Assembly: GCA_951230915.1 (NCBI GenBank)
Contig: OX579639.1
Location: forward strand, 14,570,001-14,634,000
Source: Antitrichia curtipendula
Lineage: Eukaryota; Streptophyta; Bryopsida; Hypnales; Leucodontaceae
Length of the DNA stretch: 64,000 bases
Direction of reading: 5' to 3'
The translations under genes were made by a program, and so were the position numbers. Positions 46,846-57,231 of the stretch are shown piece after piece. How positions within the stretch are numbered: position 1 is the first letter of the stretch; every line of letters begins with the position of its first letter. Under the pieces are notes generated by a model. The model was not told the DNA's origin, did no database searches, and worked only from the letters and a program-made list of their open reading frames with translations.

Positions 46846-49800
46846 TGGTGTTTCTTTGACTACCTCATGTCATTGACTGCCCATTTCATTATTGAATGGT
46901 TCTAATTCCTTATTCTCCTTCATACAGATTGAGAAGCATTGGACCCAGAATATCTCTCCAGAAATGACCCTGGACAAGTTGCAAATAATTGCCACCGCAA
47001 ATGTCAGCAGTGAGCACAAAGTCAAGTGGCTACAATGGTGGAATTGCTCAAATGAAACACGGAAGGCCAGAAGGTTTCCATTGAAACCAGTTGGGAAAAA
47101 CGAATTGAAGTCCTTCTTGGCAAAGGCTTGTTGGTATGCATCGGTAAATTTTGATCACGCCTGTCTTTGATTTATAAAATGATTTGTTTTCTTCATATGT
47201 GGATAATGTTTATTTTGACTTGAGAGACTTCTATCAATGTCATTACTAAATTCCTTCATTGCACAGATTGAAGAGCTTGGGACTGAAATGTTTGATGACA
47301 TTACCAAGAAGGACCAATTGGTGTTGACTATGGATTCTCCTGAAGAGCCGGAGACCTTTCCAGATTATCTTGAAGGATGGAGGATTCGTGTTTGGGACAA
47401 AGCGTTTCTAAGTCATTTCAGGGGGCAGGAGGGCTATAAGAAGTCAGATGACTTTAGAAAGTGCAAAAGCACTGACTTGGTGGTCAAACGTGTAATTTTC
47501 CGGTATGAATTCCTTTTTTTGTGTAATTTCATTTGATTTGGTGATTTCTATAATATTTGGGCGTGAGGCATTACTAAGACCAGTTGACATGTTTTGCATG
47601 TGCAGATATTTCAAATATGAGTTGCTTGCAAAAGGTGCCATTGCTAAGCGAGATTTGCCCTTGTTTCTGTCTACGTGGTTGGATGCTTCTTCTGAGCATT
47701 GCATGTTCCCTCCATCTCAATTACAATGGTGGACGAGTTTGCACTTGAAGTCCGGTGCATGGTATTTGGACTGTCCACCGGAGTTCACGCCAGAGCTGGA
47801 AGAGGAGCTCAAGCTTTCACTCAATTCGCATAGCAAGGAGAAGTACAACGATGAATTTGCTGCCCTTGATGAAGACGCGAGAGCTAAAGTTGTGAAGAGG
47901 AGGGAGGAGGCTGACTCGAAAATAGCCTTGAAAAACTCAGAGGCGGTGAATAAGGCCAAAGAGAAACTCACGAAAAAGGCTTTGAAACAACTTCAGGCTG
48001 AGGAAGCATCAGCAACTAAGAAGGGCAAGGGGAAGAAAACGCAGCAGCATGTGCAGCCGTCAGCCACTCAAGACGTTGCCTCGGAACACCAAAGATCCTT
48101 TTCGCGAGGTACCAAGCAAGATGCGGAGTACTTGTCACTCAGTGATGGTGGCATGGTACATGGTCCTCCAGCCGTGGAGTTTCTAGATGACTTAGAGATT
48201 CATATCTCTGAGTTGATCCTTAATTTTTCACTTACAGATGTGATGGCTGATCCTCTACCCCAAGTGTACGACGACATTGTCAATTTCATGGATAAGGTGA
48301 GGAGTCTCATATCTCTTCATGATTAGTTTGTGACTTCTTTTCCTATGTTTGTTTTTTGATCGTGCAACTTCTTTTGCAGCATAAGGGTGAGAAGGTACGC
48401 TTCTTCAAGGGTGCGCAGAGTGAAAAACCACGCATTGATCTGATTTTAGCAGATTTGCCAGAGGGATTACCTGTCCCTGAATTATCTGTGCCTGCTAACA
48501 GCATTCCAATGTGGAATGTGGAGAACCTAGCCTTACTAGAGGCAGTTTTCGAATTTGCTAATGGTCATCTACATGACGACGGCGCCTTGATTGTCATTTA
48601 TCCTCTCAAGGCGATTACAAAGGCCAATATTCTGTGATTTGCTAGTATCTACTCCTTTGAAAAGATGAAGGATTGGTGGGGTATGAACTGGTTACATTTA
48701 GCCTCACCAGTGTCACCTTCACGAACGGTACATTCATTTTACCTTTCTCATTGAAGTGTATGTAATTGCTTTTAAAATTTTTTTTTTTACTAGATGCCTT
48801 CATTTTTGACAATTTTAGATTTTTCTATAATGCTGTTTTATGTCAAAAATTATTTGTCTTTTATCGCTATAGATGAACCTTTCATTTTTGTTTATACATG
48901 TAGATTGTTATACTGCATGTTATATCATTTTAACATTTTTATGTAGATTCATTATTCCAGACCCAGGTTTTTGGAATTGCCTTATTTGTGCAGAAGTTGC
49001 CTGGGATCGGTCTTTCTAAGTTCAAATTCCAAACGAGTCCAAGCTTGCTAGAATTAGGGGTGAATGTCCCTTGTGATGATATCCTTCAGAATTTTACCAA
49101 GCGTGAGACTTTGACCATGGATAGCAACTCCAAACCTTGGAGAGGGGCGCATGAGAAAGATCCTCGATTCTATCAAATGTTGATAGAATCATGCTCACTT
49201 CCCAATGATGTTGTTTTGGACTGCACTGCTGCAACAGGTAACTTTTGATGCCTTTGCTGTTTTTCTCTGAGTCTTCCGTTTTATATCGACTTTCCACCTT
49301 TGAACCTATTTTTTCTAACATCCCAATTTGATTTTCTTCCAATTTTAGGAGCCTCCATCCATGCCTCCAGGATTTTGAGCAGGCACATTATTGCACTCGA
49401 GGAAGACAAAGCCATTTTCAATGCTATTTTGGCCCCTATGATTCGTGCAATTCCAACTGACCCAAATCCGAATACAGCAATCCTTTTACATTCTGAGGAT
49501 GAGGACGCTATGGAACTTGAAATTCCCCACATTGTGAAAAAATCTCGACTCAGTAAGTAAGTCTATCCAGTGCTCCATTGATTTATTAAATTTCAAATGT
49601 ATAACCTTAAACCATCTTCTATATTCCGTTTACATTTTTGAGACTAATTTTTTGCATCCTGTCGGAGATGTTCAATTTTTCCTAATTATTTATTCTGTAT
49701 TGGCAGCCTGAACTCTAACATGGCATCTCATCGGCCTTTTTTCACTTTACCTGGGTTTTTTCCAAGCCCGGAGAAGACCTACATATTATTGTCATATGCA

Positions 49801-49977
49801 GAGGCTTTAACTTCAACATTGGCAGGTCAACGAACTTTTCCTACACGGAAAAAGTCTACTTCTATAGATCCTCGAGTTCTACAGTTTGTAGATGTGACAG
49901 CCTTAGAATCAGACACGGAGACATCATCGACTGATAGTAGTGGTCACTCTCATTCTATGTCTACATCTTCTATTTGA

Positions 49978-50654
49978 TTCTTGGTTTTGATACATTGGAC
50001 ATTAGCACATGTTGGATTTTGTTTTATCGCTTATTATACACTGTATTTCTCTTTTTTACATTGTGAGCTTCTTCTTTTAGAAATCAATGATTTAGTATTC
50101 ATAATTATTAGTAAGGAACTGGAATGTGAAGTTCATTTAGTATTTCTTCAAAATTATATCATATGTCACTAATTCCAATAACCTCTATTTTTAGGGTAAC
50201 TGCGGATAAACACATATGATATTCATGACATCCATTTTTAGTATTCGTAGGAGCAACATATCACCATTGCTTAGAAGGCTTGCCATTTATCACTCTATTT
50301 GCATCCATTTTATAACTACATATGAGTAGAAATAATGTTTCATTATTTGGATGTTCTCCTAGAAAGAAATTATTTTAATGGATGAAACTAACATCATCTA
50401 TATACAAGACAAAGTTGTCTAAAGGCTCTACAAAGGTGATCCATGGATTAAGTATTTTTTTCTTTTTAATAAGGTTCAATCATAAAAGCAAAATTTGCAA
50501 CAAAATTTACTATACATAAACTGAATACCCTTTTCAATCAAAAAAATTATATGACCATTTTTTAGTTTCTAATCCTACATAGAGAGGTGAAGTCAATTTT
50601 CAGAAGTACACGGTTATAGGGTACCTCGTCAATTTTTGTATAAAAATATATATA
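49978..50654. other. Right subterminal region of element B
   Basis: 3' flank of the methyltransferase-like gene: AT-rich and without a supported gene. It ends with an 'ACGGTTATAGGGTAC' stretch and then the terminal repeat. Confidence 0.55.
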
Positions 50655-50728
50655 TGCTCACAGGCTCACACGTTCACGCTCGCAGGCTCACAGGCTTGTG
50701 CTTGTAGGCTCACAAAATAGCAACCCTG
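50655..50728 (-). repeat. Right terminal repeat of element B
   Basis: Inverted, it reads CAGGGTTGCTATTTTGTGAG, then CCTACAAGC, CCTGTGAGC and CCTGCGAGC units. It matches the left end (CCTGCGAGC, CCTACGAGC units). It is followed directly by TTACCATAG at 50729-50737. Confidence 0.9.
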
Positions 50729-51017
50729 TTACCATAGGCATGGCCACCATTTGACAGAGTGGAATGCGCAGTCGGAAAAGATGCTCGGGCTTCATCCTCA
50801 GAGACGCAATGGTCTTGACTGAATCCACCTTGTGGTATGACCATAATTCATCCTCATCCAAATGTTTATCTTCTTCCTCGGATACATCTACTGCCACCTC
50901 CTCCTCAGCAAACTCCCCTTCATCTTCACCACCAATGTCCGGCTAAGGGGTGTCATTGTTGACTTGGGTCTCCAATATGGTCTCCTCTTGTGACATAATT
51001 GAAGGAGATGCATCCAT
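50729..51017 (-). pseudogene. Exon 1 of methyltransferase-like copy C, separated by element B
   Basis: Read from 51017 down: MDASPSIMSQEETILETQ, a TAG stop at about 50944, then an acidic stretch, KVDSVKTIASLRMKP, and LRIPLCQMVAMPMV, where the right end of element B begins. It aligns with LRIPLCRMISLPLVRPLLHS and LRIPLCRLAVMRMIRPALQC of the other two copies and continues seamlessly at 17111 (RPMLACDLKLLEQEF). The bases before the ATG are CAA where an acceptor CAG would be expected. Confidence 0.88.
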
Positions 51018-51249
51018 TTGCCAATACAAGAAAGAATAAATGAACGGTCATAGACTTGAAATATCATAATAAAAAATATAAATGAAATGCATGCACTAAA
51101 GTTTTATATCAAGTATTGGAGGACTTCAAATGGAGTAATATGGTAGTACTTAACCATTCGTACAATCAGTGCAAAGAAAACGAAAAACTGTATAAGACAT
51201 GCAAAAGTCTACATCAGTGTGTGCACAAAATGATTTGAAGTGCCTGGAA

Positions 51250-51765
51250 TCAATCAATGTCAACATCCACCTCTGAATCAGAACTAAGGTGAATGAAGAC
51301 AACCTCTTGTCTATCTTCAATTTTGCTACAATCAAAGTTACAGAAGTCCTCCATTGTTGGACCATCTATAGAGATAGAAACCTCACTCTTCAAACTATAC
51401 TCTATCTCAAAACTCTTAGGAGACATCAATCTAATTGGCCTATTCCTATCCATCCAAAGGAGTCTAGCCAAACGTGCACAACGTCTCCTTGCGTTGGTAT
51501 CACTTACACGAGTCAGTGTTGAGCTCTCAAAGGCATCCACTGCTCAATTAGCGGCATCCATGACATCATCGAAACTTACCAAGTCCTCCTTGTCAACTAT
51601 GTCCTCTTTAGCATCACAAGAGACATCTATAGATATAATTGCTGATGTAAATGTCTTAGAAGGTCCTTCTCTATGAGGAACTACAGGGTCCTCTAGCTCT
51701 TTAATGGGTGTTGATGAGCTCCCACGAGGTCCTCCCTGTTGACCAATCAACACATTCAACAAGGT
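51250..51765 (-). pseudogene. Unidentified broken reading frame
   Basis: Two collinear minus-strand frames are separated only by a TAA at about 51550: a Ser/Pro/Asp-rich part (GGPRGSSSTPIKELEDPVVP...) and a part with TNARRRCARLARLLWMDRNR and an acidic end (HLSSDSEVDVDID). It sits upstream of copy C's exon 1, the position of the small basic ORFs in elements A and B, but similarity is limited to a basic patch. I do not recognise it. Confidence 0.35.
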
Positions 51766-51988
51766 CTTGGTTAATGTTATGATTCAAAGTAAAAAGACTT
51801 TAGTCTTGGAGATTGCAGTTTTCAGAAGCCTTCCACAATCTCTTGGCTATTCAAAATCCAAATGAAGTGAAAAGATAATATAAATAGATCTGAAAAGCGA
51901 TAAGAACAACTCAAAAATCATTTTTTTTAAAATCAATAAAATATATTGCCAAAATGTATCATTAGATTAATAAAGAATTACATTAATT

Positions 51989-52088
51989 GAAGCCCACTTG
52001 TAGGGATACCTTTAGGTTCTCCCTAAACCTTAGGCAAATTTGACTAAGATTCATAACGAACCTGAAGGTATCTCTACAAGTGGGCTTC
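51989..52088. repeat. 31-bp-arm hairpin, possible MITE remnant or small-RNA precursor
   Basis: GAAGCCCACTTGTAGGGATA...GGTTC (51989-52019) pairs with 52058-52088 over 31 bases with two mismatches; the loop is 38 bases. The arm and loop dimensions fit a miRNA-like foldback as well as a tiny inverted-repeat element. Confidence 0.85.
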
Positions 52089-53192
52089 AAATCCGTAGAG
52101 AAAAAGTACCTTTCCACATTTTAGGCTTGAAAATTCAACCAAAAAATTCCTTGAAACCAAAATTTGAAAAAACTCTACATACCTACCAAAATGAAGAACA
52201 ATACATCTTTTGAGAATGAAAAACCAATAATTTCTTTCTAATATCACCAAATACATAATTTCAAACATTATGGGAAATAAAAAAAAACATGTTTATACAT
52301 TAGCAAATCTTTAACATAAGAAAAGGAATGGTCTTAGGTTTGAAAAAGATCCTATAATGTCCATGATGGCTAGGTTCTTGCGTGTTCCAAAATAGAAGCT
52401 CCAATGATTCTTATTTCTATAATATCTAGGAGTTTGAATCCTGAAGAAATGAAATTCAAATGTACATCTACCAATTTCTAAAATGACCGCATAAAGATTT
52501 TAAAATCTTCTCAAATCTACCATCTCAGCAGATCCTTAGATCTCTAAAGATGAGACCACGATCTAACGGCCTGGATCTGACGATGAGGCCGTGATCTGAT
52601 GATGAAGGACAGGATTTCATTGTCTATTTTTTGATCTCACAATCAATATCTAACCACCAAGCTTTCAATTGGACGGTCAATATATATTTTGATGGATTGA
52701 TCTCAACCGGTCAATCTTAAAAAAACCAAGGAAGGAATGAGTAGTATGGGCAAATGGGGGGATCCAACAGATCCTTCACTCTAGACCGTTGGATCCGACT
52801 GTCAACCTTTGAATTGCTGGTCGACCCCCCATGTTTGAATTTTGAAAATCCATATCCTGAAGGTCTGCTAATTATTTAATACGATGTCACGACATCTTCC
52901 AATTCGAAACATCTATCATGTTACACTATCTTCTAATTCAAAACATCTAACATGTTCAAATATATTCCAACTCGGATCAAATTCAGTCACAAACTGAACC
53001 AATGTGCGAGCTAAAACTCAAAACTAGCTGCGTAACCAAACATTCACGAATCAAAACAAAATTTATGAATCCTGCTAGCTGTTTGGCAGTTTCTTGTCTA
53101 CAATCGGATCTGAACTAGCGGCGTCACCAAAACGTTCAGAGATCAAAGTTGAGGGTCCTGTTGGTTGTCTCCTGAGTACAGTCGGATCCGAC
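52089..53192. other. AT-rich spacer left of the hAT-like element
   Basis: No gene is supported. A roughly 30-base direct repeat lies at about 52893-52955 (ATCTTCCAATTCGAAACATC and ATCTTCTAATTCAAAACATC, each followed by a CATGTT motif). GGATC(T/C)GA motifs recur at about 52570, 52785, 53107 and 53166. Confidence 0.5.
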
Positions 53193-53204
53193 CAGGGTTG
53201 ACGA

Positions 53205-53545
53205 ATTGGAACGTCCGGGGGCAAATCACGTCCAAAAATCGGACGTCCGAACGCAGCGTCCGCGGACGCTGTTGCGGACGCAGCGGATGTAGTGGCCACT
53301 GTCCAATGGACGCAGACCACCGGACAGGCGGACGGCAGACGGTGCAGACGGGCGAACGGCAGTCGGTCCACAGGCGGTTCAACTCGGACGATCCGACCGT
53401 CCGATCAAGTGGACGGTCAGATCGTCCGATCGATTGGACGATCCGGCCGCCCGATTAAGCGGACGATCAGACCGTCCGTTCAATCGGACGATCCGGCCGC
53501 TCGATCCAGCGGACGATAGGTTTGTCCGATCAATCGGACAACCGA
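53205..53545. repeat. GGACGATCCGACCGTCCGAT subterminal array
   Basis: About twenty GGAC(G/C) and GTCCG hexamers occur in both orientations. Between about 53382 and 53535 a roughly 33-base unit (TCGGACGATCCGGCCGCCCG and relatives) repeats about five times. It lies just inside the left end of hAT-like element 1 and is probably its transposase-binding region. Confidence 0.85.
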
Positions 53546-53611
53546 GTCCGCTTCGGGAGGTTTGGGAGGGTGTCCGCCGCCGGACCTACTTTAGGTTTGG
53601 TTGCGGACGGG

Positions 53612-53617
53612 TATAAA
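53612..53617 (+). promoter_or_regulatory. TATA box of the accessory gene
   Basis: TATAAA in a GC-rich context (GGGTATAAAGGCGGACGG) lies about 157 bases before the ATG at 53769. A comparable CCATAAATA at about 62208 lies upstream of the homologous gene of the second element. Confidence 0.6.
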
Positions 53618-53768
53618 GGCGGACGGCCCTTCCATTCTTCCTCACTTCTTCTCTCCATTTTAGACGTGGAACCCGTGTCGGAAGTTACAACTGTTGCTTC
53701 ATTGTGCTAGTTGCTCCTATACGGGTGGAGAGTGAGGTCAATTATTTTGATATCACTTGTCGTCAGTC

Positions 53769-56700
53769 ATGACAACGGAAGGTACAAGCAAGGGTACTGT
53801 AGCGATGACTTCAAGAGGTGGCAAGAGTGGGAAGACAAAATCAAAGGGGGCTGCCCACGAGCTTCACTGGGACATTTTAGATGATCCAAATATCAAAGCG
53901 GAGAGCAAATGGGAGAAGGAGGAAGAAAATTATTGGACCTCCAAAATGTGCAAAAAATATGTGAAAATGTATCACATCGACAAGTTGTGACCTCGTGAGG
54001 TCCACATTATTCATACACGAGGTTTCTGTTGCAAGCCATCGAATTGCAAGGATGGACATTTTGTCCATCGATCACTTGAGGTTTGGCGGGCCCTCTTCGG
54101 GGATAAATCAATAAGTAAGGGTCTCATAAACTACAGCGTGGCCTCTATGGTGTATGCTGAGCTCATATTGGCTCGGAAGGTGGACTGGAGCACATATCCA
54201 ACAACAACTACGGCTTCGCTTTTGCTTAGAGTAGGGCAAAAAGATATTCCGGATTTGTATGATCCAAAGGCAAGTTCAAGTGAGGCACCAAAATCACAGA
54301 AGCGACAAAAACATGCTTTAATGTAGGTTAAAAAAGAGATTATGGAGAGGAAAAATATTGGAGTACATTTGGATTCTACGAAGATTCCAACTACAATGTC
54401 AAATGCCACGGTGGAAGGTGTTGACGGAGAGGTGTTTTTAACTCGGGCAGATTGGATATGCACACGCAATTTTACATCCGTGGGTGAACAAAGTAGTGCT
54501 TCAAGCATGCGACCTATTTTTGAAGAACCGGTGGCCCCGTCTGCACCACAAAAACGTCGGGAAGAGGTTCGTCCCGAACAAATGGCAAGGGCCATTACAT
54601 CAATTGATAATATCATAGTGAGCGATGCTACGAAGTTTATGACACAAGTATCTTGCAATCAAGACTTGCCAACTACATCGAGCCCCGTATTGAGCCTCGT
54701 ATTGGGCCCTGTATTGGGCCCCGTATCAAGCTCCATATTGGGCCCCGTATCGAGCCCAAGAGTTGAAGGGTAGATGTTGCCAAAAAATGGAAAGCAACTC
54801 AATGGCATGGCGCAAAATGTGTCCATTGATGACAACCCATTGGATAAGAGCTATCTGCATTTGTCAACTCAAAATACGGCACAATTGGAGGATCTTCGTC
54901 ATTTGCCAATGGCGAGTGAATTGGAAAGCTTGTTGGAAGCTTCTTATTTGTTTAGGGCACATCAACAAGACATCTCTCTCAACCAAACCAAGTAATCGAG
55001 ACAAATGAGGCCGGTCCTAGTAACCCCGCAAACGAGGCGGGCTTGACTGAAACCGCAAACGAGGCCGGACCGAGTAATCTTTTCGCCGAATACAATGATC
55101 AATGGCCTAATTTTGTGATCACCTCGAAAAGATTGTCGGTTATAGCTAAATTTGTAGCTAGCATTGCCTCCAAACTTGTGGAAGTTGCTCAGGAATTCAC
55201 CAAATCCGGGCCCGAGTTGGTGGAAGGTGCCTTGTCGTTTTGGGATTTTGTCACGTCTATGAAACCTTTTATTGGAGGAGCGGGTCGAAAATAATTGCAA
55301 GCTGCACATCTTGAATGAAGAGAATAAGAAATACAAGGCCTTGAAGGTAGAGCATAAGAAATTGAAAGAAGAGCACAAGCAATTGATTGGTGCATTCAAA
55401 GGAGTGTGCACTAATTATGAAAGATTTGCAAATGCACAGGATCGCCAATATGACGCTCTAGTTTCTCAAAGAGAATTTATCGAGAAATTGGAGTACGAAA
55501 TTGTAGTGCTCAAGCAAAAGAATTTCAAGGATGGGAGATGTGTTCTTGCAAAGACCGGCGGAGCCGTGCGTATAGAAGCGGTTGAGGAAAACAACCAAAA
55601 GGAAGTAATATCCGAAACCGCCATGGATAATCCTCCTCCCACATTCCAAGTCGCGTCCATGCAAACAGAAGGCCACGAGTTTGAAGAGGTGAAGCATGAA
55701 CTAGAGTCGGTAACTCAACAAAACGTCTATTTGGAGGCACAATATCAGAAAATGATTCAAGTAGTGGAGCTAGATAAATGCTTGCCAAAGAGCAGTTTCG
55801 ACACTCGTTGGTTGACGTGGGTTCAAAAACTACAAGACAAACCGTCTGTAGTAACCCGAGCAATGAAGGGGCTTTTCAAATTAGCCATGAAGTCGAAGGA
55901 GCAATGCGATGCCATTTCCTCCGATCTCCTATCTATTAGAAGGATGTTTGAGGTACATCATAGGGGTTCAATTGACGTCACATATTGGGGGGACATGTCG
56001 GCAATGTTTGAGCGATTGAATGACGCGCAGAAGATTGCGTCAAAGTCCATGAATTGAACCTTGGAAGTAGAAGAAGGTTGGGCCCCTTACAACACGCATT
56101 CAGAGCACATCAAAGAGGCGGACAAGATAGTAGTGCATGGTGAAAGTTCAAATACGGAACTATTAGAGGGTAAATGCAGCCTTTGTCTAATTCATTTTGG
56201 TCCCGAGGGCGCCTTAATCATGAGCCAATGTCGCCACACTTACCATATCACGTGTATGATGAAATCATCCCTTGTTCGTTCGATTTGTCCCGAGTGTCGA
56301 TCTCCTTTGAGCCCTAGGTTTTACGAAATGGTTGGGCACGAGGAGAGCATGCCCCCTAGCCACGAACACAATCGATGGACCCTTCCACTTGACCAAAAGC
56401 CATTTCTATTCCAAAATTACATTCATTGGGGGCGACCTCTAATTTGGAATGCGCAAAAACTCGTGCATGATGTTTGTGAGAACTACAATGACGAATTGGA
56501 TGACTTTGACTAGATGACGCGCAATAGAGAGGTGGAGTTGCGGGCCAGGGGTATTGAAGACTTGGAGGCTCAAGAATTGTTTTGTCGTAGCATGGGGGGA
56601 CACTGGAGCATCTCACATCAGAAGTTCTTCTGATTTCCTGAAAAAGAAGTGCTTAAAGGAGAAGATGGCGTCTGCATAGAAGTGCAACCATCCCAAAAGT

Positions 56701-57231
56701 TCAATGAGCAGTACGGAGCATACAATTACAACTTAATAGGGAGGGCCCTATTCTTATCAAAATTGGAAGAAGTTGCGCAAGTTCGTGCTGCTTTTAATGT
56801 AGATGGGCTATCAAGCACAGAACATGCACTCGTGGAGGTGGCAAGTGCATTTGATAAGAGGATCACCGACATTATAACGACGTGGAGGACTTTTCTACAT
56901 GGCACAGGGCAAGCAATCTCCTTGACCCCTCGAGATGATGACAAAGCGATAAATGCTATGATAGAAAAGATTTATTCGGCTTTGAGAGCGTTAAAGGCAC
57001 AGAAAGTAGATTTGTCTCCCACAAGAAAAAATAAACAGAAGATTGAAGACGAAGATGACTACTCTCCAGAAACCAAACGACAATTCATCACCGTGGACAT
57101 GGAAGTCCGATCAGAAGGGGGCACAGCCTCCGGGTCGGGTGGTCCTCAAACTCGTAGAGCAAGTCGAAGACTTAATGAACAAGAGGGTGCCTCTCATATT
57201 TCCGCAAACGGTAGCGATGATGCAAAATAGT
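53769..57231 (+). pseudogene. hAT-associated accessory gene with coiled coil and RING-H2 finger
   Basis: One long frame of about 1,150 codons in a single exon. The N-terminal domain (KMCKKYVKM, CKDGHFVHRS, ASMVYAELILARKVDW) is homologous to the intact protein at 62488-63585. The middle is a coiled coil (about 55290-55760, KALKVEHKKLKEEHKQLIGA). At 56175-56299 there is a RING-H2 finger, CSLC-x13-C-R-H-x2-H-x2-C-x10-CPEC, the pattern of ubiquitin E3 ligases. The C-terminal part is helical with a basic tail. Breaks: TGA 53988 (W in the homologue), TAG 54324, TAG 54771, compensating frameshifts between about 54990 and 55275, TGA about 56055, TAG about 56511, TGA about 56632. It lies upstream of the transposase in the same orientation. 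The function is not known; recruitment of host ubiquitination is one possibility. Confidence 0.65.

Larger units (their letters stand above)
43728..49977 (+). pseudogene. ParB/methyltransferase-like gene of element B
   Basis: Exons: 43728-43856, 45312-45955, 46044-46233, 46356-46550, 46928-47143, 47267-47502, 47606-48296, 48380-48727, 48961-49237, 49349-49556, 49707-49977; 3,405 coding bases, 1,134 residues. Three internal exons (216, 236 and 208 bases) have exactly the lengths of element A's. Domains: a short N-terminus; LRIPLCRLAVMRMIRPALQC and FFVCDGNHRLLAW (ParB-like DGNHR); helical middle exons; a lysine-rich linker (KAKEKLTKKALKQLQAEEAS); DLILADLPEGLP at the catalytic position; EKDPRFYQMLIESC...DVVLDCTAATG at the SAM site, then RHIIALEEDK; and an acidic/serine-rich tail. 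In-frame stops: TAA 45603, TAG 45681, 45756 and 45783, TGA 48635. The first stop aligns with Q in copy C (LEQEF), fitting CAA to TAA. Not functional as it stands, but apart from these stops its frame and splice sites are intact. Confidence 0.8.
17121..50728. mobile_element. Giant Mutator-like element B (outer), 33.6 kb with nested insert
   Basis: The ends are CAACGGTGCTAGATTGTGAG on the left and, inverted, CAGGGTTGCTATTTTGTGAG on the right, each followed inward by GTGAGC-type hexamers. The element is flanked by the perfect 9-bp duplication TTACCATAG. Contents: transposase relic (minus, 17605-21474), a small basic ORF (plus, 22434-22661), nested element A (23203-43531) and an 11-exon methyltransferase-like gene (plus, 43728-49977). 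Without the nested element and one duplication copy, B is about 13.3 kb. It inserted into exon 2 of methyltransferase copy C, which belongs to a related element. Confidence 0.9.

Noticed and set aside
33272..49977. Reassigned stop codons (UAR as glutamine) as an explanation for in-frame stops
   Set aside because: The receptor gene shows no internal TAG/TAA over about 1,850 codons, TGA stops occur as well, and copies differ in where stops lie; decay is simpler.
53075..53616. Arg/Pro-rich open frames in the GGACG arrays (also at 61700-62310)
   Set aside because: GC-rich subterminal repeats without stops; compositionally biased and not conserved between the two elements.
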